A stretch of 64,000 bases of DNA from Oribacterium sp. C9 (GTDB lineage Bacteria; Bacillota; Clostridia; Lachnospirales; Lachnospiraceae), in NCBI RefSeq assembly GCF_002007235.1, contig NZ_MUHW01000006.1, positions 91,949 through 155,948 on the forward strand. Direction: 5' to 3'. Every line of letters begins with the position of its first letter. Position 1 is the stretch's first letter. This document shows, piece after piece, positions 7,996 through 17,014 of this stretch. The notes beneath the pieces are model-generated. The model was not told the origin of the DNA. It worked only from the letters and a program-made list of their open reading frames with translations, and searched no databases. Position numbers and translations under genes: made by a program.

Positions 7996-9684
7996 ATGAA
8001 AAATATAGTCATAAAAATATGGCATGGGTTAATTAACATGAAAGAGAAAATCTGGATTACTATATGGTTTACTTTGAGCTTTTCTATAGTAATGTTCATC
8101 TCTGCGGAAGTATATAAAGTAGATCCTTTTTTTCACTATCACAAACCGAATATAAGCAGATACTATTATGAAATCAGCAATGAGCGAAGCCAGAATGATG
8201 GAATACTGAAACATTTCGATTTTGATGCCATGATAGTTGGAACATCCATGACCGAGAACTTCAGAACGACAGAAATGAATGACATATTCGGGTGCAATGC
8301 AGTAAAAACCCCATTTTCTGGCGGATCCTATAAGGAGATAAATGATCATATTGAAACAGCGCTAAAGCATAACAATAATCTGAAAATAGTGGTTCGGGCT
8401 TTAGATATGGATAGATTCTTCGATAAATGGGACAATATGCGTGATGATCTCGGGACATATCCGACGTATCTGTATGATGATAATCCATTTAATGACGTAA
8501 GATATTATTTGAACAGAGACATTGTATTCTCATGGGTCTATAAGATGATTTCTGATAAGAAGAAAGAAAGCTTTGAACCGGGTATATCGTCTTTTGATGG
8601 ATATGCAAGATGGCAGGGCGGGTATACATTTGGGATAGATACGGTATGTCCGGATGGAATATATATCAGTAATTCGGAAATGGAAGAATCACTCACTGAA
8701 GAAGAAAAAGGAGACATTAAAGAGAATATAAAACGTAATGTCACAGAACTTGCGGATCGATATCCGAACGTGGATTTTTATTATTTCTATTCGCCTTACA
8801 GTATAGCATGGTGGAGAGAGATTCTTGATAAGGGTGAATTTGAAAAAAGACTGGAAGCTGAAAAGTTTATAACAGAGCTTATACTTCCACATAAGAATAT
8901 TCATTTATATTCATTTAATAACAGGACTGATATTATAACAGATCTGAATCATTATAAAGATAATGCGCATTATGCATGTTGGATAAATTCGCTTATGCTT
9001 AAATGGATGCATGATGGAGAAGGACTTCTTTCTGAGGATAATTATGAGGATTACCTGAAACAAGAGAGGAAATTCTATTCAACATTTGACTATGAAGGTT
9101 TAAACGGGCAGGAGGATTATGAGGCGGATTTCTATGCAGCAGCACTTCTAAATCATGAACTGACCGGTGCGGAACCAGTGAATGTGATGCTTGACAGAAA
9201 AACTGATGTTAGATTAAGGGATGCAGAAAAGATAATCTATGAAGGTGAAAATGCTATAAAGTGCGATTCTATGTATGAAAATGAACCATCTGATGATCAG
9301 AATGCGTTTATTAAATTCAGTGAGTATAAGGGAATTAAGTTTTCTTTCGATATGGATAAAGGCTATAAAGGACACGGTTATCTGAGCTTTTGTGGACAGA
9401 AGCTGTCCGAGTCGGAGAATGGAGAAATGAGGGTATTTGTTGTAGACAGTTCTGGAAATATAGTCGCTGAAAAGAATGTTGAATATCAGGATATGGACGA
9501 AGAGAGACATCAATATGTTTTAGATCTTTCAACTATATCTGGTCAGGTAACAGTGGTATTAGGTGCTGGCGAAGCACCAGTACCTCCCGAAGAAGATGGT
9601 AAAGCAAAAAGGAAAAAGAAGTTGAGTGTTAAGAACGAAGCAAAAGAAACCGGTTTTTTATTCAGCGATATCTGCTTTTATTGA
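7996..9684 (+). CDS. Membrane-anchored SGNH-like protein, MBOAT partner
   Basis: A 562-residue protein. One N-terminal membrane anchor (residues about 17-36) precedes an extracytoplasmic domain. VGTSMTENF places Ser84 at the SGNH block-I serine, with GTS in place of GDS. Asp322-x-x-His325 (YKDNAHYA) matches the C-terminal DxxH dyad of AlgJ/AlgX-like and DltD-like partners. The last 200 residues form a separate, probably beta-rich region with a Lys-rich stretch (KAKRKKKLS). It begins 27 bp after the MBOAT stop with an AAGGA site. Likely role: transfer of the acyl group exported by the MBOAT onto a cell-surface glycan. The polymer is not identifiable from the window. Confidence 0.78.
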   Translation: MKNIVIKIWHGLINMKEKIWITIWFTLSFSIVMFISAEVYKVDPFFHYHKPNISRYYYEISNERSQNDGILKHFDFDAMIVGTSMTENFRTTEMNDIFGCNAVKTPFSGGSYKEINDHIETALKHNNNLKIVVRALDMDRFFDKWDNMRDDLGTYPTYLYDDNPFNDVRYYLNRDIVFSWVYKMISDKKKESFEPGISSFDGYARWQGGYTFGIDTVCPDGIYISNSEMEESLTEEEKGDIKENIKRNVTELADRYPNVDFYYFYSPYSIAWWREILDKGEFEKRLEAEKFITELILPHKNIHLYSFNNRTDIITDLNHYKDNAHYACWINSLMLKWMHDGEGLLSEDNYEDYLKQERKFYSTFDYEGLNGQEDYEADFYAAALLNHELTGAEPVNVMLDRKTDVRLRDAEKIIYEGENAIKCDSMYENEPSDDQNAFIKFSEYKGIKFSFDMDKGYKGHGYLSFCGQKLSESENGEMRVFVVDSSGNIVAEKNVEYQDMDEERHQYVLDLSTISGQVTVVLGAGEAPVPPEEDGKAKRKKKLSVKNEAKETGFLFSDICFY

Positions 9685-9797
9685 TCAATGTCCGAGTCGC
9701 ATATGAATAAAAAAGAATTGGGAAAACATTACCTTATTTTATATAATGTATAAGTAACCGAAATGGCTTGATAGTTTATATTCTAAGGGAGGATATT

Positions 9798-11762
9798 ATG
9801 TCAAACAAAATAACAAGAAGAGATTTCCTTAAGGGAATGAGCGCTACAGCTGTTATAGCAGGACTCGGTTCTCTTGCGGGATGTTCTGCAACAGAGGTAC
9901 CGGAGGCAACAATAGCTGCATCATCCACAGAGGCGGCAACAAGTGCGGCTTCTTCCGGAGCGGCTCTATACAAGCCGGGAACTTATACCGCAACAGCTAA
10001 AGGTATGGGTAATGTTACCATGAAAGCCACCTTCTCAGAGGATGCCATCACAGATATCGTGCTGGATGTTTCCGAGGAAACCGAAGGAATCGGTAAGGCC
10101 GCTGGTGACGAACTGATCAAGCAGTTTATGGATGCTCAGAACGCTAACATCGATGGTGTTTCCGGAGCTACTATCACTACAAATGCAGCAAAAGAATGTC
10201 TCAATGACTGTATCAGACAGGCAGGCGGAACTGTAGTTGAGGTTTCTGAAGAGGAAGAAGAGCTTGATCTCACACCGTCCCGCACAGTTTCATCTGATGC
10301 TGTAGTTATCGGCTGCGGTGCAGCCGGAATTCAGGCGGCACTTGTTCTTCAGGCAGCCGGAAAGAAGACCATTCTCCTTGAAAAGGGAGGTTCCTGCGGA
10401 ATTTCCAATGGTTCTGTAGCCGGTGGACCTGCACTCGCAGAGACAAGAGTTCAGGAAGCTGAGAATGCAACCGTTACTGCCGAGACTCTTTACAAGTGCG
10501 AATATGGCTTCAGCCGCGGAACAGTAAATGGTTCACTTTTACGTAAGTGCGTCGATGTCGGTGAGAGAGTTGTTTCCAACTTTATGGATAACGGCGTAAA
10601 CATGGGTCTCAGAAGAGATGCCTACGGAATGGGATTCCGTGCCCGTCACAACTTTGCCAACCTTGAGGGCAAGCAGGTCAAGGGTGTGGATCGCTTCCAG
10701 CCGCTGATCGATAAGTTTGAAGCTGACGGAGGACAGTTCTTCGTTAACAGCGAGGCTCTCAAGCTTGTCAAGACTGGTGATGCTGTAACAGGCGTTATCG
10801 TACGTCACACAGCAACAAAGGAAATCGTAGAGTATGATGCCAAGGCTGTACTCGTTGCAACAGGCGGATATGCAGGAAATGATAAAAAGCTTCGTGAGAT
10901 TTACGGAGATATCACAGTATGGCCTCTCTGCAATACACTTTCAACCGGTCAGGGTTATGACATGGTTATCGAAGCCGGCGGTATAGCAGATCGTAACTGG
11001 GCACTTTGCTGTAATGAATTCGGCGGCGCAAATCATAAGATTCCTGTTCAGGGACCTGCGATGCGAAACGCAAACATCGCTCTTGAGTTTGCTATATATG
11101 GTGGACTTATCGTTAACCAGAACGGTGATCGTTTCATGAATGAGCAGTATCTTTCAGATCGTCCATTGGCGCTTGGCGGTGAGATGGCGTTAAGAGAAGG
11201 AAAGTACTATGCAGTAGTAGATCAGGAGATGTTTGACACCTGCCGTGACAAGGGTATCCTTGAGTATTATGGAAGCCCTGAAGACTGGTATGTTGGATAT
11301 ACCGGTATGAAGGACAAGGTAATGGCAGATCTTGATGAAGGAACAGAGACCGCTATCGAGCAGGAGTGGGCAGCCAAGGGAACATTAAAAGAATGTGCTA
11401 AGTTCTTCAGCATGAACAACCTCGAGAAAACAGTTGAAGAGTACAATGCGCTCTGTGATGCAAAGGAAGATACACAGTTCTTCAAGGCTCCGTATCTTCT
11501 TCATAAGTTAAGCGGAGACACTTACTATGTTTTCGAGTATGAGATGTCAATCTGGTCTACCTTCGGCGGAGTAAAGACTGATGATTATGCAAGAGCTCTT
11601 ACAGCTGATCAGACTCCTATTCCGGGACTTTATGTTGCCGGTGTAGATAACGGAAGTCTTTACTGCAGCCCTTATTATGAGAATGAAGGCGCAGCTCTCG
11701 GAACAGCTTATACAAGCGGTATCGTTGCAGCAGACTGCATGCTTGAATACCTTAATGCTTAA
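9798..11762 (+). CDS. Exported FMN/FAD-dependent reductase (fumarate reductase flavoprotein family)
   Basis: The start is at 9798, with AAGGGAGG 5 bp upstream. The N-terminus TRRDFLKGMSATAVIAGLG is a twin-arginine signal followed by LAGC, a lipobox, so the protein is probably a Tat-exported lipoprotein. Residues about 60-135 are an FMN-binding domain whose DGVSGATIT motif is the site of covalent FMN attachment by ApbE-type transferases. The rest is a FAD_binding_2 domain beginning AVVIGCGAAGIQAAL. Such proteins reduce fumarate, urocanate or other unsaturated acids outside the membrane using membrane-derived electrons. The substrate is not determined. A terminator follows. Confidence 0.9.
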   Translation: MSNKITRRDFLKGMSATAVIAGLGSLAGCSATEVPEATIAASSTEAATSAASSGAALYKPGTYTATAKGMGNVTMKATFSEDAITDIVLDVSEETEGIGKAAGDELIKQFMDAQNANIDGVSGATITTNAAKECLNDCIRQAGGTVVEVSEEEEELDLTPSRTVSSDAVVIGCGAAGIQAALVLQAAGKKTILLEKGGSCGISNGSVAGGPALAETRVQEAENATVTAETLYKCEYGFSRGTVNGSLLRKCVDVGERVVSNFMDNGVNMGLRRDAYGMGFRARHNFANLEGKQVKGVDRFQPLIDKFEADGGQFFVNSEALKLVKTGDAVTGVIVRHTATKEIVEYDAKAVLVATGGYAGNDKKLREIYGDITVWPLCNTLSTGQGYDMVIEAGGIADRNWALCCNEFGGANHKIPVQGPAMRNANIALEFAIYGGLIVNQNGDRFMNEQYLSDRPLALGGEMALREGKYYAVVDQEMFDTCRDKGILEYYGSPEDWYVGYTGMKDKVMADLDEGTETAIEQEWAAKGTLKECAKFFSMNNLEKTVEEYNALCDAKEDTQFFKAPYLLHKLSGDTYYVFEYEMSIWSTFGGVKTDDYARALTADQTPIPGLYVAGVDNGSLYCSPYYENEGAALGTAYTSGIVAADCMLEYLNA

Positions 11763-11786
11763 AAAGTAAAATCTGAAATAAAATTC

Positions 11787-11830
11787 AGCCATCGCAGGAA
11801 GATGAATCATCAGCCTGCGGTGGCTTTTTG
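11787..11830 (+). terminator. Rho-independent terminator
   Basis: AGCCATCGCAGG pairs with CCTGCGGTGGCT, followed by a TTTTTG tail. It closes the flavoprotein transcript. Confidence 0.85.
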
Positions 11831-11884
11831 AGTGCAAATATCAGTATAGAAGTCTCTTTTTATTTACTCATTTTGGATTAAAAA

Positions 11885-13180
11885 TCAGACTATGCTGTTC
11901 ATAACATGCTTCCTGATGTCCGCCACCTGATACAGTGAACCAAAGCAGATCACAGGAGTATTTGTTTCTTTTGCGTGTGCCAATGCCTTGTCCACGGCTT
12001 CTGTCACTGAACCAGCGGTGTCCACAGGACCGGAGAAGTAGGCTGCGATTTCTTTTTTCAGGACTTCCGGATCAAGACCACGGGCGCTGTAGGGGAGTTC
12101 TGTCACGAAGCTTTCCGCAAAGGGAGTGATGAGGCGGAGCATCTCGTGGTAGTCCTTATCCTTCATGACACCCATGACAAAACAGATCTTTTCATCCGGC
12201 AGAAATGTTCTGATGGAGTTGATAAGCGCCATGACACCGTCAGGATTATGGGCGCCGTCAACTATGAGAGCAGGATCTGTGGAGAGAAGCTCAAAGCGTC
12301 CAGGCCATTTGGCATTAAGAAGACCGGTGCGGACATCTTCATCAGAAATCATATAACCGCGGGCACGAAGACAGGAGATGATCTCTAAAACAGCAGCGGC
12401 ATTTTCTGTCTGATATGCCCCAAGCAGCGGCAGTTTAATGTCTCTGAAATCCTTGTAATCAAAAACCTGACCGGACAGATCTCTTGAATAAACAGAAAGT
12501 GATGATGGGTCAGTGATGCAGAAATGTGAAGCTGTATATTCTGAATTAACGCTTCTGAATTTCTCAGTGATAACCTCAAGAACAGAAGGCTTCTGATGGA
12601 GTACAACTACATCAGAGCCTTTTTTTATTATCCCTGCCTTTTCTCTCGCGATAAGTTCTTCTGTATCTCCGAGAACCTCAGTATGATCGAGGCCGATGCT
12701 CATGATTGCGGCTGCAACTGGCGCGTCGATAACATTGGTGGCATCCAGCCTTCCGCCCATGCCAACCTCAAGCACTACGAAATCACAGTTCTGCTCTGCG
12801 AAATAGCAGAGGGAAAGAGCGGTTATCAGCTCAAAATCCGTAGGCTCTTCTTTCAATGTTGAAACTGCGGCGTTTATTTTTGCGGCGATTCTTCGGAGAT
12901 CTTCGTCAGAGATATAAACACCATCTATAGATATGCGTTCGTTAAAAGCATCAAGATGGGGTGAAACATAAAGACCGGTTCTGTAGTCTGCGGCGGTAAG
13001 AACAGAAGCTGTCATAGAGCAGGCAGAGCCCTTTCCGTTTGTACCTGCTATATGTATAAATTTGAGATTCTTCTGAGGATCTCCGAGCACTTTCATCAGA
13101 TCCTTCATCCGGTCGAGACCGATCTTTGCGTGTTTCCAGTCTGCGCCGTGAAAAAGTGCTATTGCTTCGTTCCAGTCCAT
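11885..13180 (-). CDS. folC: Folylpolyglutamate synthase/dihydrofolate synthase
   Basis: A 431-residue Mur-ligase-fold enzyme that adds glutamates to folates. FIHIAGTNGKGSACSM is the P-loop, LYVSPHLDAFNERI the folate-binding omega-loop region, and GMGGRLDATNVIDAP and DGAHNPDG are Mur-ligase/FolC signatures. Length is standard. The start ATG has GAAAGG upstream. It lies beyond the folT gene on the same strand but is separated by a strong bidirectional terminator and a structured segment, so it is probably transcribed on its own. Confidence 0.95.
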   Translation of the reverse strand: MDWNEAIALFHGADWKHAKIGLDRMKDLMKVLGDPQKNLKFIHIAGTNGKGSACSMTASVLTAADYRTGLYVSPHLDAFNERISIDGVYISDEDLRRIAAKINAAVSTLKEEPTDFELITALSLCYFAEQNCDFVVLEVGMGGRLDATNVIDAPVAAAIMSIGLDHTEVLGDTEELIAREKAGIIKKGSDVVVLHQKPSVLEVITEKFRSVNSEYTASHFCITDPSSLSVYSRDLSGQVFDYKDFRDIKLPLLGAYQTENAAAVLEIISCLRARGYMISDEDVRTGLLNAKWPGRFELLSTDPALIVDGAHNPDGVMALINSIRTFLPDEKICFVMGVMKDKDYHEMLRLITPFAESFVTELPYSARGLDPEVLKKEIAAYFSGPVDTAGSVTEAVDKALAHAKETNTPVICFGSLYQVADIRKHVMNSIV

Positions 13181-13222
13181 TTTGATGCCTTTCGTGATAG
13201 AAATTAATTTGGTATTACCGTG

Positions 13223-13268
13223 AAAAAACTGACTTCCGGAGCCTTTGCCACGCGGAAGTCAGTTTTTT
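13223..13268. terminator. Bidirectional terminator between folT and folC
   Basis: AAAAAACTGACTTCCG and CGGAAGTCAGTTTTTT form a 16-bp stem with a T-run on both strands. On the minus strand it ends the folT transcript before folC. Confidence 0.85.
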
Positions 13269-13277
13269 GATTTGTCA

Positions 13278-13376
13278 TAAGCCTGTCAATCATACGAGAT
13301 GCTCGCCACAAGAGAATTGTGAACCTGCCATACAACATTTGACAGGTAACGCAGGATCGTACAGGCTGATTTTTCT
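13278..13376. other. Multibranched inverted-repeat segment in the folT 3' region
   Basis: An outer pair AGCCTGT (13280-13286) / ACAGGCT (13361-13367), continued by TACGA/TCGTA, encloses two hairpins: CACAA/TTGTG (13307-13321) and ACCTG/CAGGT (13323-13347). It is non-coding. Function unknown. Confidence 0.35.
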
Positions 13377-13405
13377 GACCTGACTATGATGATCCGGTCA
13401 AACGT

Positions 13406-13996
13406 TTATACTGCCAACAGACTTCTGATGTCGGCTCTCTTCAATATGCCCTGAAGTACGGAAATGATGATGATCTGTATCGGTGCTGTGACAGCTGCCT
13501 GCAGGGCTCTGGTGGAGAGAAGACCTGTAAAGCTTGAACCGTAAAGAACCGAGATCCAGAGAGTGTTCAACAGGAGACTGAAGATACACTGATTGATGAG
13601 AACCGCGATTACGATTCGGATAATCTGTGTCATGGTATTTCCGGTAAGAGTGGTTCCTTCAGTCTGATTCTGAGTGCTTCCGAAAGAAAATAAAGGAGCA
13701 TTGTAATATTTCCTGTAGAGGGCAAAGCCGAAGACCAGTCCCATGAGGACCTGTGTCAATGTAAAGCCCGGGAAATATGAGCCCGTCGGAAATGCTATGG
13801 AACCGATGAAATCACCGAGCCCTCCGACTATTGCGGCTGCCACCGGGCCATAGAAGATGGCTGCGATGACCAGGGCGGTGAAACCGAGACCTATGCGGAC
13901 GTTCCACGCATTAAATGAACAAAATCTTGTCAGTACGACCTGAAGAGCGACAAGAACTGAAAGGGTTACGATCATTCTCGTTGAGAACTTTGACAT
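13406..13996 (-). CDS. folT: ECF transporter S component, folate-specific
   Basis: A 196-residue membrane protein with about six helices. RMIVTLSVLVALQVVLTRFCSF, VRIGLGFTALVIAAIFYGP and GALGD-like GGLGDFIGSIAFPTG are typical of FolT-type S components, which bind folate and dock with the shared EcfAA'T module (not in this window). The identification is strongly supported by the THF riboswitch in its leader. An AAAGGAGG ribosome site lies just upstream and is part of the riboswitch expression platform. Confidence 0.92.
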   Translation of the reverse strand: MSKFSTRMIVTLSVLVALQVVLTRFCSFNAWNVRIGLGFTALVIAAIFYGPVAAAIVGGLGDFIGSIAFPTGSYFPGFTLTQVLMGLVFGFALYRKYYNAPLFSFGSTQNQTEGTTLTGNTMTQIIRIVIAVLINQCIFSLLLNTLWISVLYGSSFTGLLSTRALQAAVTAPIQIIIISVLQGILKRADIRSLLAV

Positions 13997-14000
13997 AATA

Positions 14001-14037
14001 AAACCTCCTTTGCAGTCCCTGACTACAAAGAAGGTTT
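14001..14037 (-). promoter_or_regulatory. Ribosome-site sequestering hairpin of folT
   Basis: On the mRNA, AAACCTTCTTTG pairs over 12 positions (one G-U) with CAAAGGAGGTTT, which contains the folT Shine-Dalgarno. Upstream GAAGG can instead pair with the CCTTC of the sequestering strand, giving an anti-sequestor. This is a translational expression platform. Confidence 0.75.
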
Positions 14038-14049
14038 AGCTCGTCCTTC

Positions 14050-14153
14050 ACTGCAGCGGGATGCGACGACCGAACCGCACCTGAAAAAGGTTTCGTCCCT
14101 CCGACAAACTCCCCGTTCGGAAGGCACTATACGCTCGAGCGTCTACTCTGCTT
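14050..14153 (-). ncRNA. Tetrahydrofolate (THF) riboswitch aptamer
   Basis: Read on the minus strand, the conserved blocks occur in order: AGAGTAG, GCGT...AGTGCC, GGGGAGTTTGTC, GGGACGAAA, GGTGCGG, CGCATCCCGCTGC. The terminal GCAG/CTGC forms P1. These are the hallmark segments of the THF-I class, which precedes folT and other folate genes in Firmicutes. Ligand binding should reduce folT translation when folate is plentiful. Confidence 0.88.
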
Positions 14154-14469
14154 AAAAATAAATTGTATTGTACAAGAAAAATCAGATAGGCAGTTCCATA
14201 AACCCGGAACAAATCGGATATCATAGGAGCGGTCACATCGATCCTTCTCAAGTAGAATGTATATCAAAACCTTCAGTCCGTAAAGTGGATATTTTGATAG
14301 CTTTCTGATAAGATATCACCTGATTATTAAACAAAAGTAACAAGTGAGTGATTTTAACAGGATAAAATTTTTTCGGGTTAAGATCCATTGGATACAGAGT
14401 GATTTTTGATAGATATAAAACAGAGAATATCAGACAGATATTCTTGGTGAAAATTGAGGCAGGACATAT
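14154..14469. other. Divergent intergenic region upstream of folT and the next gene
   Basis: AT-rich. It must hold the folT promoter (minus) and the promoter of the 14470 gene (plus). A TACAAT-like -10 lies near 14170 on the minus strand, without a clear -35. I see no further gene. Confidence 0.35.
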
Positions 14470-15468
14470 ATGAGCGAAAAATTGAAAAATGAATTCAGAA
14501 ATGAGAAAGAAAAACTCAGCAGGATGAGCTTCGGGCAGAAAGCTCAGTACATATTTGATTACTATAAATTCTATATTATCGCATTTGTGGTGGCAGTCTC
14601 ACTTATCTATTATGTTGTGACCACATTCCTAAACAACAAACCTCTGGCGTTTTACTGCATGATGCTCAATGCTTCCGGCCCGGAGGTATCCATGAGTGAG
14701 GAAGAGCTTGAATCCCGGTTCGCGGCATTTGCGGAAGTGAACGATGGAAGCGAAAAGGTAGTCATCGACACCACGGCTTCCTTCAATCCCAATGTCAACA
14801 GCCAGTACTCCATGGCTCAGAATGCGAAGATCACTGCTCTTTTTGCATCTCATGATCTGGATGCCATGGTCATAGATCCGGGTGTTTTCACATATTATGG
14901 GCTGAATGGAGCATTCACTGACCTAAGAGAAGTTCTGAACGACGATGAGTTTGAGAAATACAGATCCGGGAACCGCATTTACTACATCGACGGAGCGATT
15001 CAGGAGAAGCTGAAAAATCTTGACGCGGATCAGACAGAAAGTGTTATGGCGGCAGAAAGCGGAGCTGAAGTTTCGGAGCCGAAAACCGGAGCCGATGCCG
15101 GAGCCATAAAAAACGGAGATAAGAGTCGTGAGACAGGAGATCCGGAAGCTGTAAATGATGTCGCCGGGGAAAATAGAAGCGACATAACAGCTGAGAGCAG
15201 CGATTCTTCAGAGGAGACTCTCGGTGAGATGGCGCAGTTCGCTGCAGAGCTCATGGGTGAACCGGATGTTGTTTCAAGAGAAGCTTTTACAGTTCCTGAT
15301 CCTGAAAAGATGGAAGACCCGATTCCTGTAGGAATCATCGTCACAGATGCACCAAAGATAGCAGATGGCGGATTTTTCAGCAGGACAGTTCCGGTTTTCG
15401 GAGTTCCGGTCGTTTCGGAGAGGAAGGAGCTTTCGGTTAAATTCCTTCATTTTCTGGAAGAGAGATGA
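14470..15468 (+). CDS. Membrane-anchored protein of unknown function
   Basis: A 332-residue protein I do not recognise. A charged cytosolic N-terminus (residues 1-35, Lys/Glu-rich) is followed by one transmembrane helix (YIIAFVVAVSLIYYVVTTFL) and an extracytoplasmic domain. Residues about 60-175 and 270-332 look folded. Between them lies a disordered, acidic, Ala/Ser-rich linker. Segments such as LDAMVIDPGVFTYYGLNGAFTDLREVL recall substrate-binding proteins of sugar ABC transporters, so a tethered ligand-binding domain is possible. No transporter gene is adjacent. Confidence 0.6.
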   Translation: MSEKLKNEFRNEKEKLSRMSFGQKAQYIFDYYKFYIIAFVVAVSLIYYVVTTFLNNKPLAFYCMMLNASGPEVSMSEEELESRFAAFAEVNDGSEKVVIDTTASFNPNVNSQYSMAQNAKITALFASHDLDAMVIDPGVFTYYGLNGAFTDLREVLNDDEFEKYRSGNRIYYIDGAIQEKLKNLDADQTESVMAAESGAEVSEPKTGADAGAIKNGDKSRETGDPEAVNDVAGENRSDITAESSDSSEETLGEMAQFAAELMGEPDVVSREAFTVPDPEKMEDPIPVGIIVTDAPKIADGGFFSRTVPVFGVPVVSERKELSVKFLHFLEER

Positions 15469-15552
15469 TGCTGAGATCAAATTACTGATATGTATGAGAA
15501 AATATTATACAGCGGTCCGGGCACTGAGGATGCATATTGGGGAATTACATCC

Positions 15553-16776
15553 TCAGTAGCCCAGTGTCCCGTTTTCGTTATAGTAGACCACCATCAGGTC
15601 AACCACATGTCCGTAGCTTAGGACTCCGGTTGACTGTCCGTTGTACTTGAGATATGCGTCGTTCAGCTTTTCCTGAGTTTCCGCAATTTTTGTTTCATAC
15701 CGGTCCCAGAATTCATTGTTGTACTGCATATCCTGACGGGTGTAGCTGTTTATCCGGCTGTAGAGTTCTACGAATTTTTCAGGATCTGCCTTTGCGAGAG
15801 CATTGCCCGCATAGACCCATGCGGAAACGTAACCTGAATAATTGAAATAAGCATCCTCTGAACCGATGGTCGCAAGTATGGCAATGAAATTCGCCTCTTC
15901 TTCCTGCATATAGCCGCGAAGATGTGACAGCTCATGGCATACGGTGAAGGGAATATCGTAATATGGTATGTCGCGATTGTAGTTTGCTTCAATTGTAAAA
16001 GGTGAGTACACACCTGTTACCTGCTGTATGCTAAGTATCCATGAATTTATAAGAGGCTTGGGGAAAGGGTAATGCCCCGAAAGTCTGGGGAATTTTGCAC
16101 CGATCTTTTCCATTGCAGCCTGACCTGCCTTTCCGGTATTCCAAAGATAGGGCAGGGAAGGCTTTTTCGAGAACCGGTTTTCACCGAGAACAGCTCCATT
16201 GTACAGTCTGACAGGTAAAACAGTCGTATCAGAAGAGGTGTGTTCCGGAGAAACTTCGCCGGAGACATTGGACACGGAAAGTGCAGCTGAGTCATTACCG
16301 GAATATAGTGCGGATTCTGATCTGTTTATATTGTCTACCAGATATTCGCAAAGCTTCGTAAGAGTTTCCTCGTTGAGATCAGGTGAAACTGAACTTAATC
16401 CGGCTTCGGCAGAGAAGCTGGCTCTTCGGTAATTGATGCCACAGTTAAATACATAAAGCGTGAAAAGCAGTGACAGGATCAGAAACAGATGACCGATAAA
16501 TACAGTCAGACGTCTTATTCCTGAAACGATCTGAAAAACAAGATCCACCGGGATAAAAACGAGCAATGCATACAGAAGTATCTCCACCAGCGAAAAGGGC
16601 AGAAGTCCTGTGATTCTGCTTATCAGAAGACTTCCGAAGCGGTAGATGGTGTGGGAATAGACATTGGCAAAAAAAGGAGTTCCTGCGGCGAGACAGCTTG
16701 CCGTGAGAGCCATGAGATCAAAAATAAGTGCGATGAAATATAGTTTATATTTTCTTATAAAAACCTTCAAATTCAT
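15553..16776 (-). CDS. DUF3810-type membrane metallopeptidase-like protein
   Basis: About 407 residues from the chosen ATG at 16776; an alternative start 4 codons upstream exists. Three hydrophobic segments fill the first 110 residues. The C-terminal domain contains HELSHLRGYMQEEEANFIAI, a zinc-binding HExxH variant (HELSH) followed by a downstream EEE, as in DUF3810 proteins. It is preceded by NYNRDIPYYDIPFTVC, likely part of the same fold. An outward-facing protease is plausible but unproven. A Ser/Glu-rich linker joins membrane and catalytic parts. The ribosome site is weak. Confidence 0.75.
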   Translation of the reverse strand: MNLKVFIRKYKLYFIALIFDLMALTASCLAAGTPFFANVYSHTIYRFGSLLISRITGLLPFSLVEILLYALLVFIPVDLVFQIVSGIRRLTVFIGHLFLILSLLFTLYVFNCGINYRRASFSAEAGLSSVSPDLNEETLTKLCEYLVDNINRSESALYSGNDSAALSVSNVSGEVSPEHTSSDTTVLPVRLYNGAVLGENRFSKKPSLPYLWNTGKAGQAAMEKIGAKFPRLSGHYPFPKPLINSWILSIQQVTGVYSPFTIEANYNRDIPYYDIPFTVCHELSHLRGYMQEEEANFIAILATIGSEDAYFNYSGYVSAWVYAGNALAKADPEKFVELYSRINSYTRQDMQYNNEFWDRYETKIAETQEKLNDAYLKYNGQSTGVLSYGHVVDLMVVYYNENGTLGY

Positions 16777-16894
16777 GTCAATAACCAAATTTAAAAATAG
16801 GATATACTAAAGCCGTATTAATTCACCGACATTTTACTACATCGGGACAGACCGGTCAAAACACGTGGAAAGTGAATTGTAATTAAATTGTTCA

Positions 16895-16923
16895 TTCACA
16901 TGTCGGGAGTCATTGGATATAAT
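16895..16923 (+). promoter_or_regulatory. Sigma-A promoter of the carboxypeptidase gene
   Basis: TTCACA, 17-bp spacer, TATAAT. It lies about 90 bp before the start codon. A GGCTC/GAGCC hairpin follows in the leader. Confidence 0.65.
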
Positions 16924-17014
16924 GGCTCAGGTGTCAGGAGCCACACAGATGACTTTTCCTATTTTAGATTGGCTCGATACAGAGACACGCACGTCACATA
17001 TTTAAGAGGTAGAT

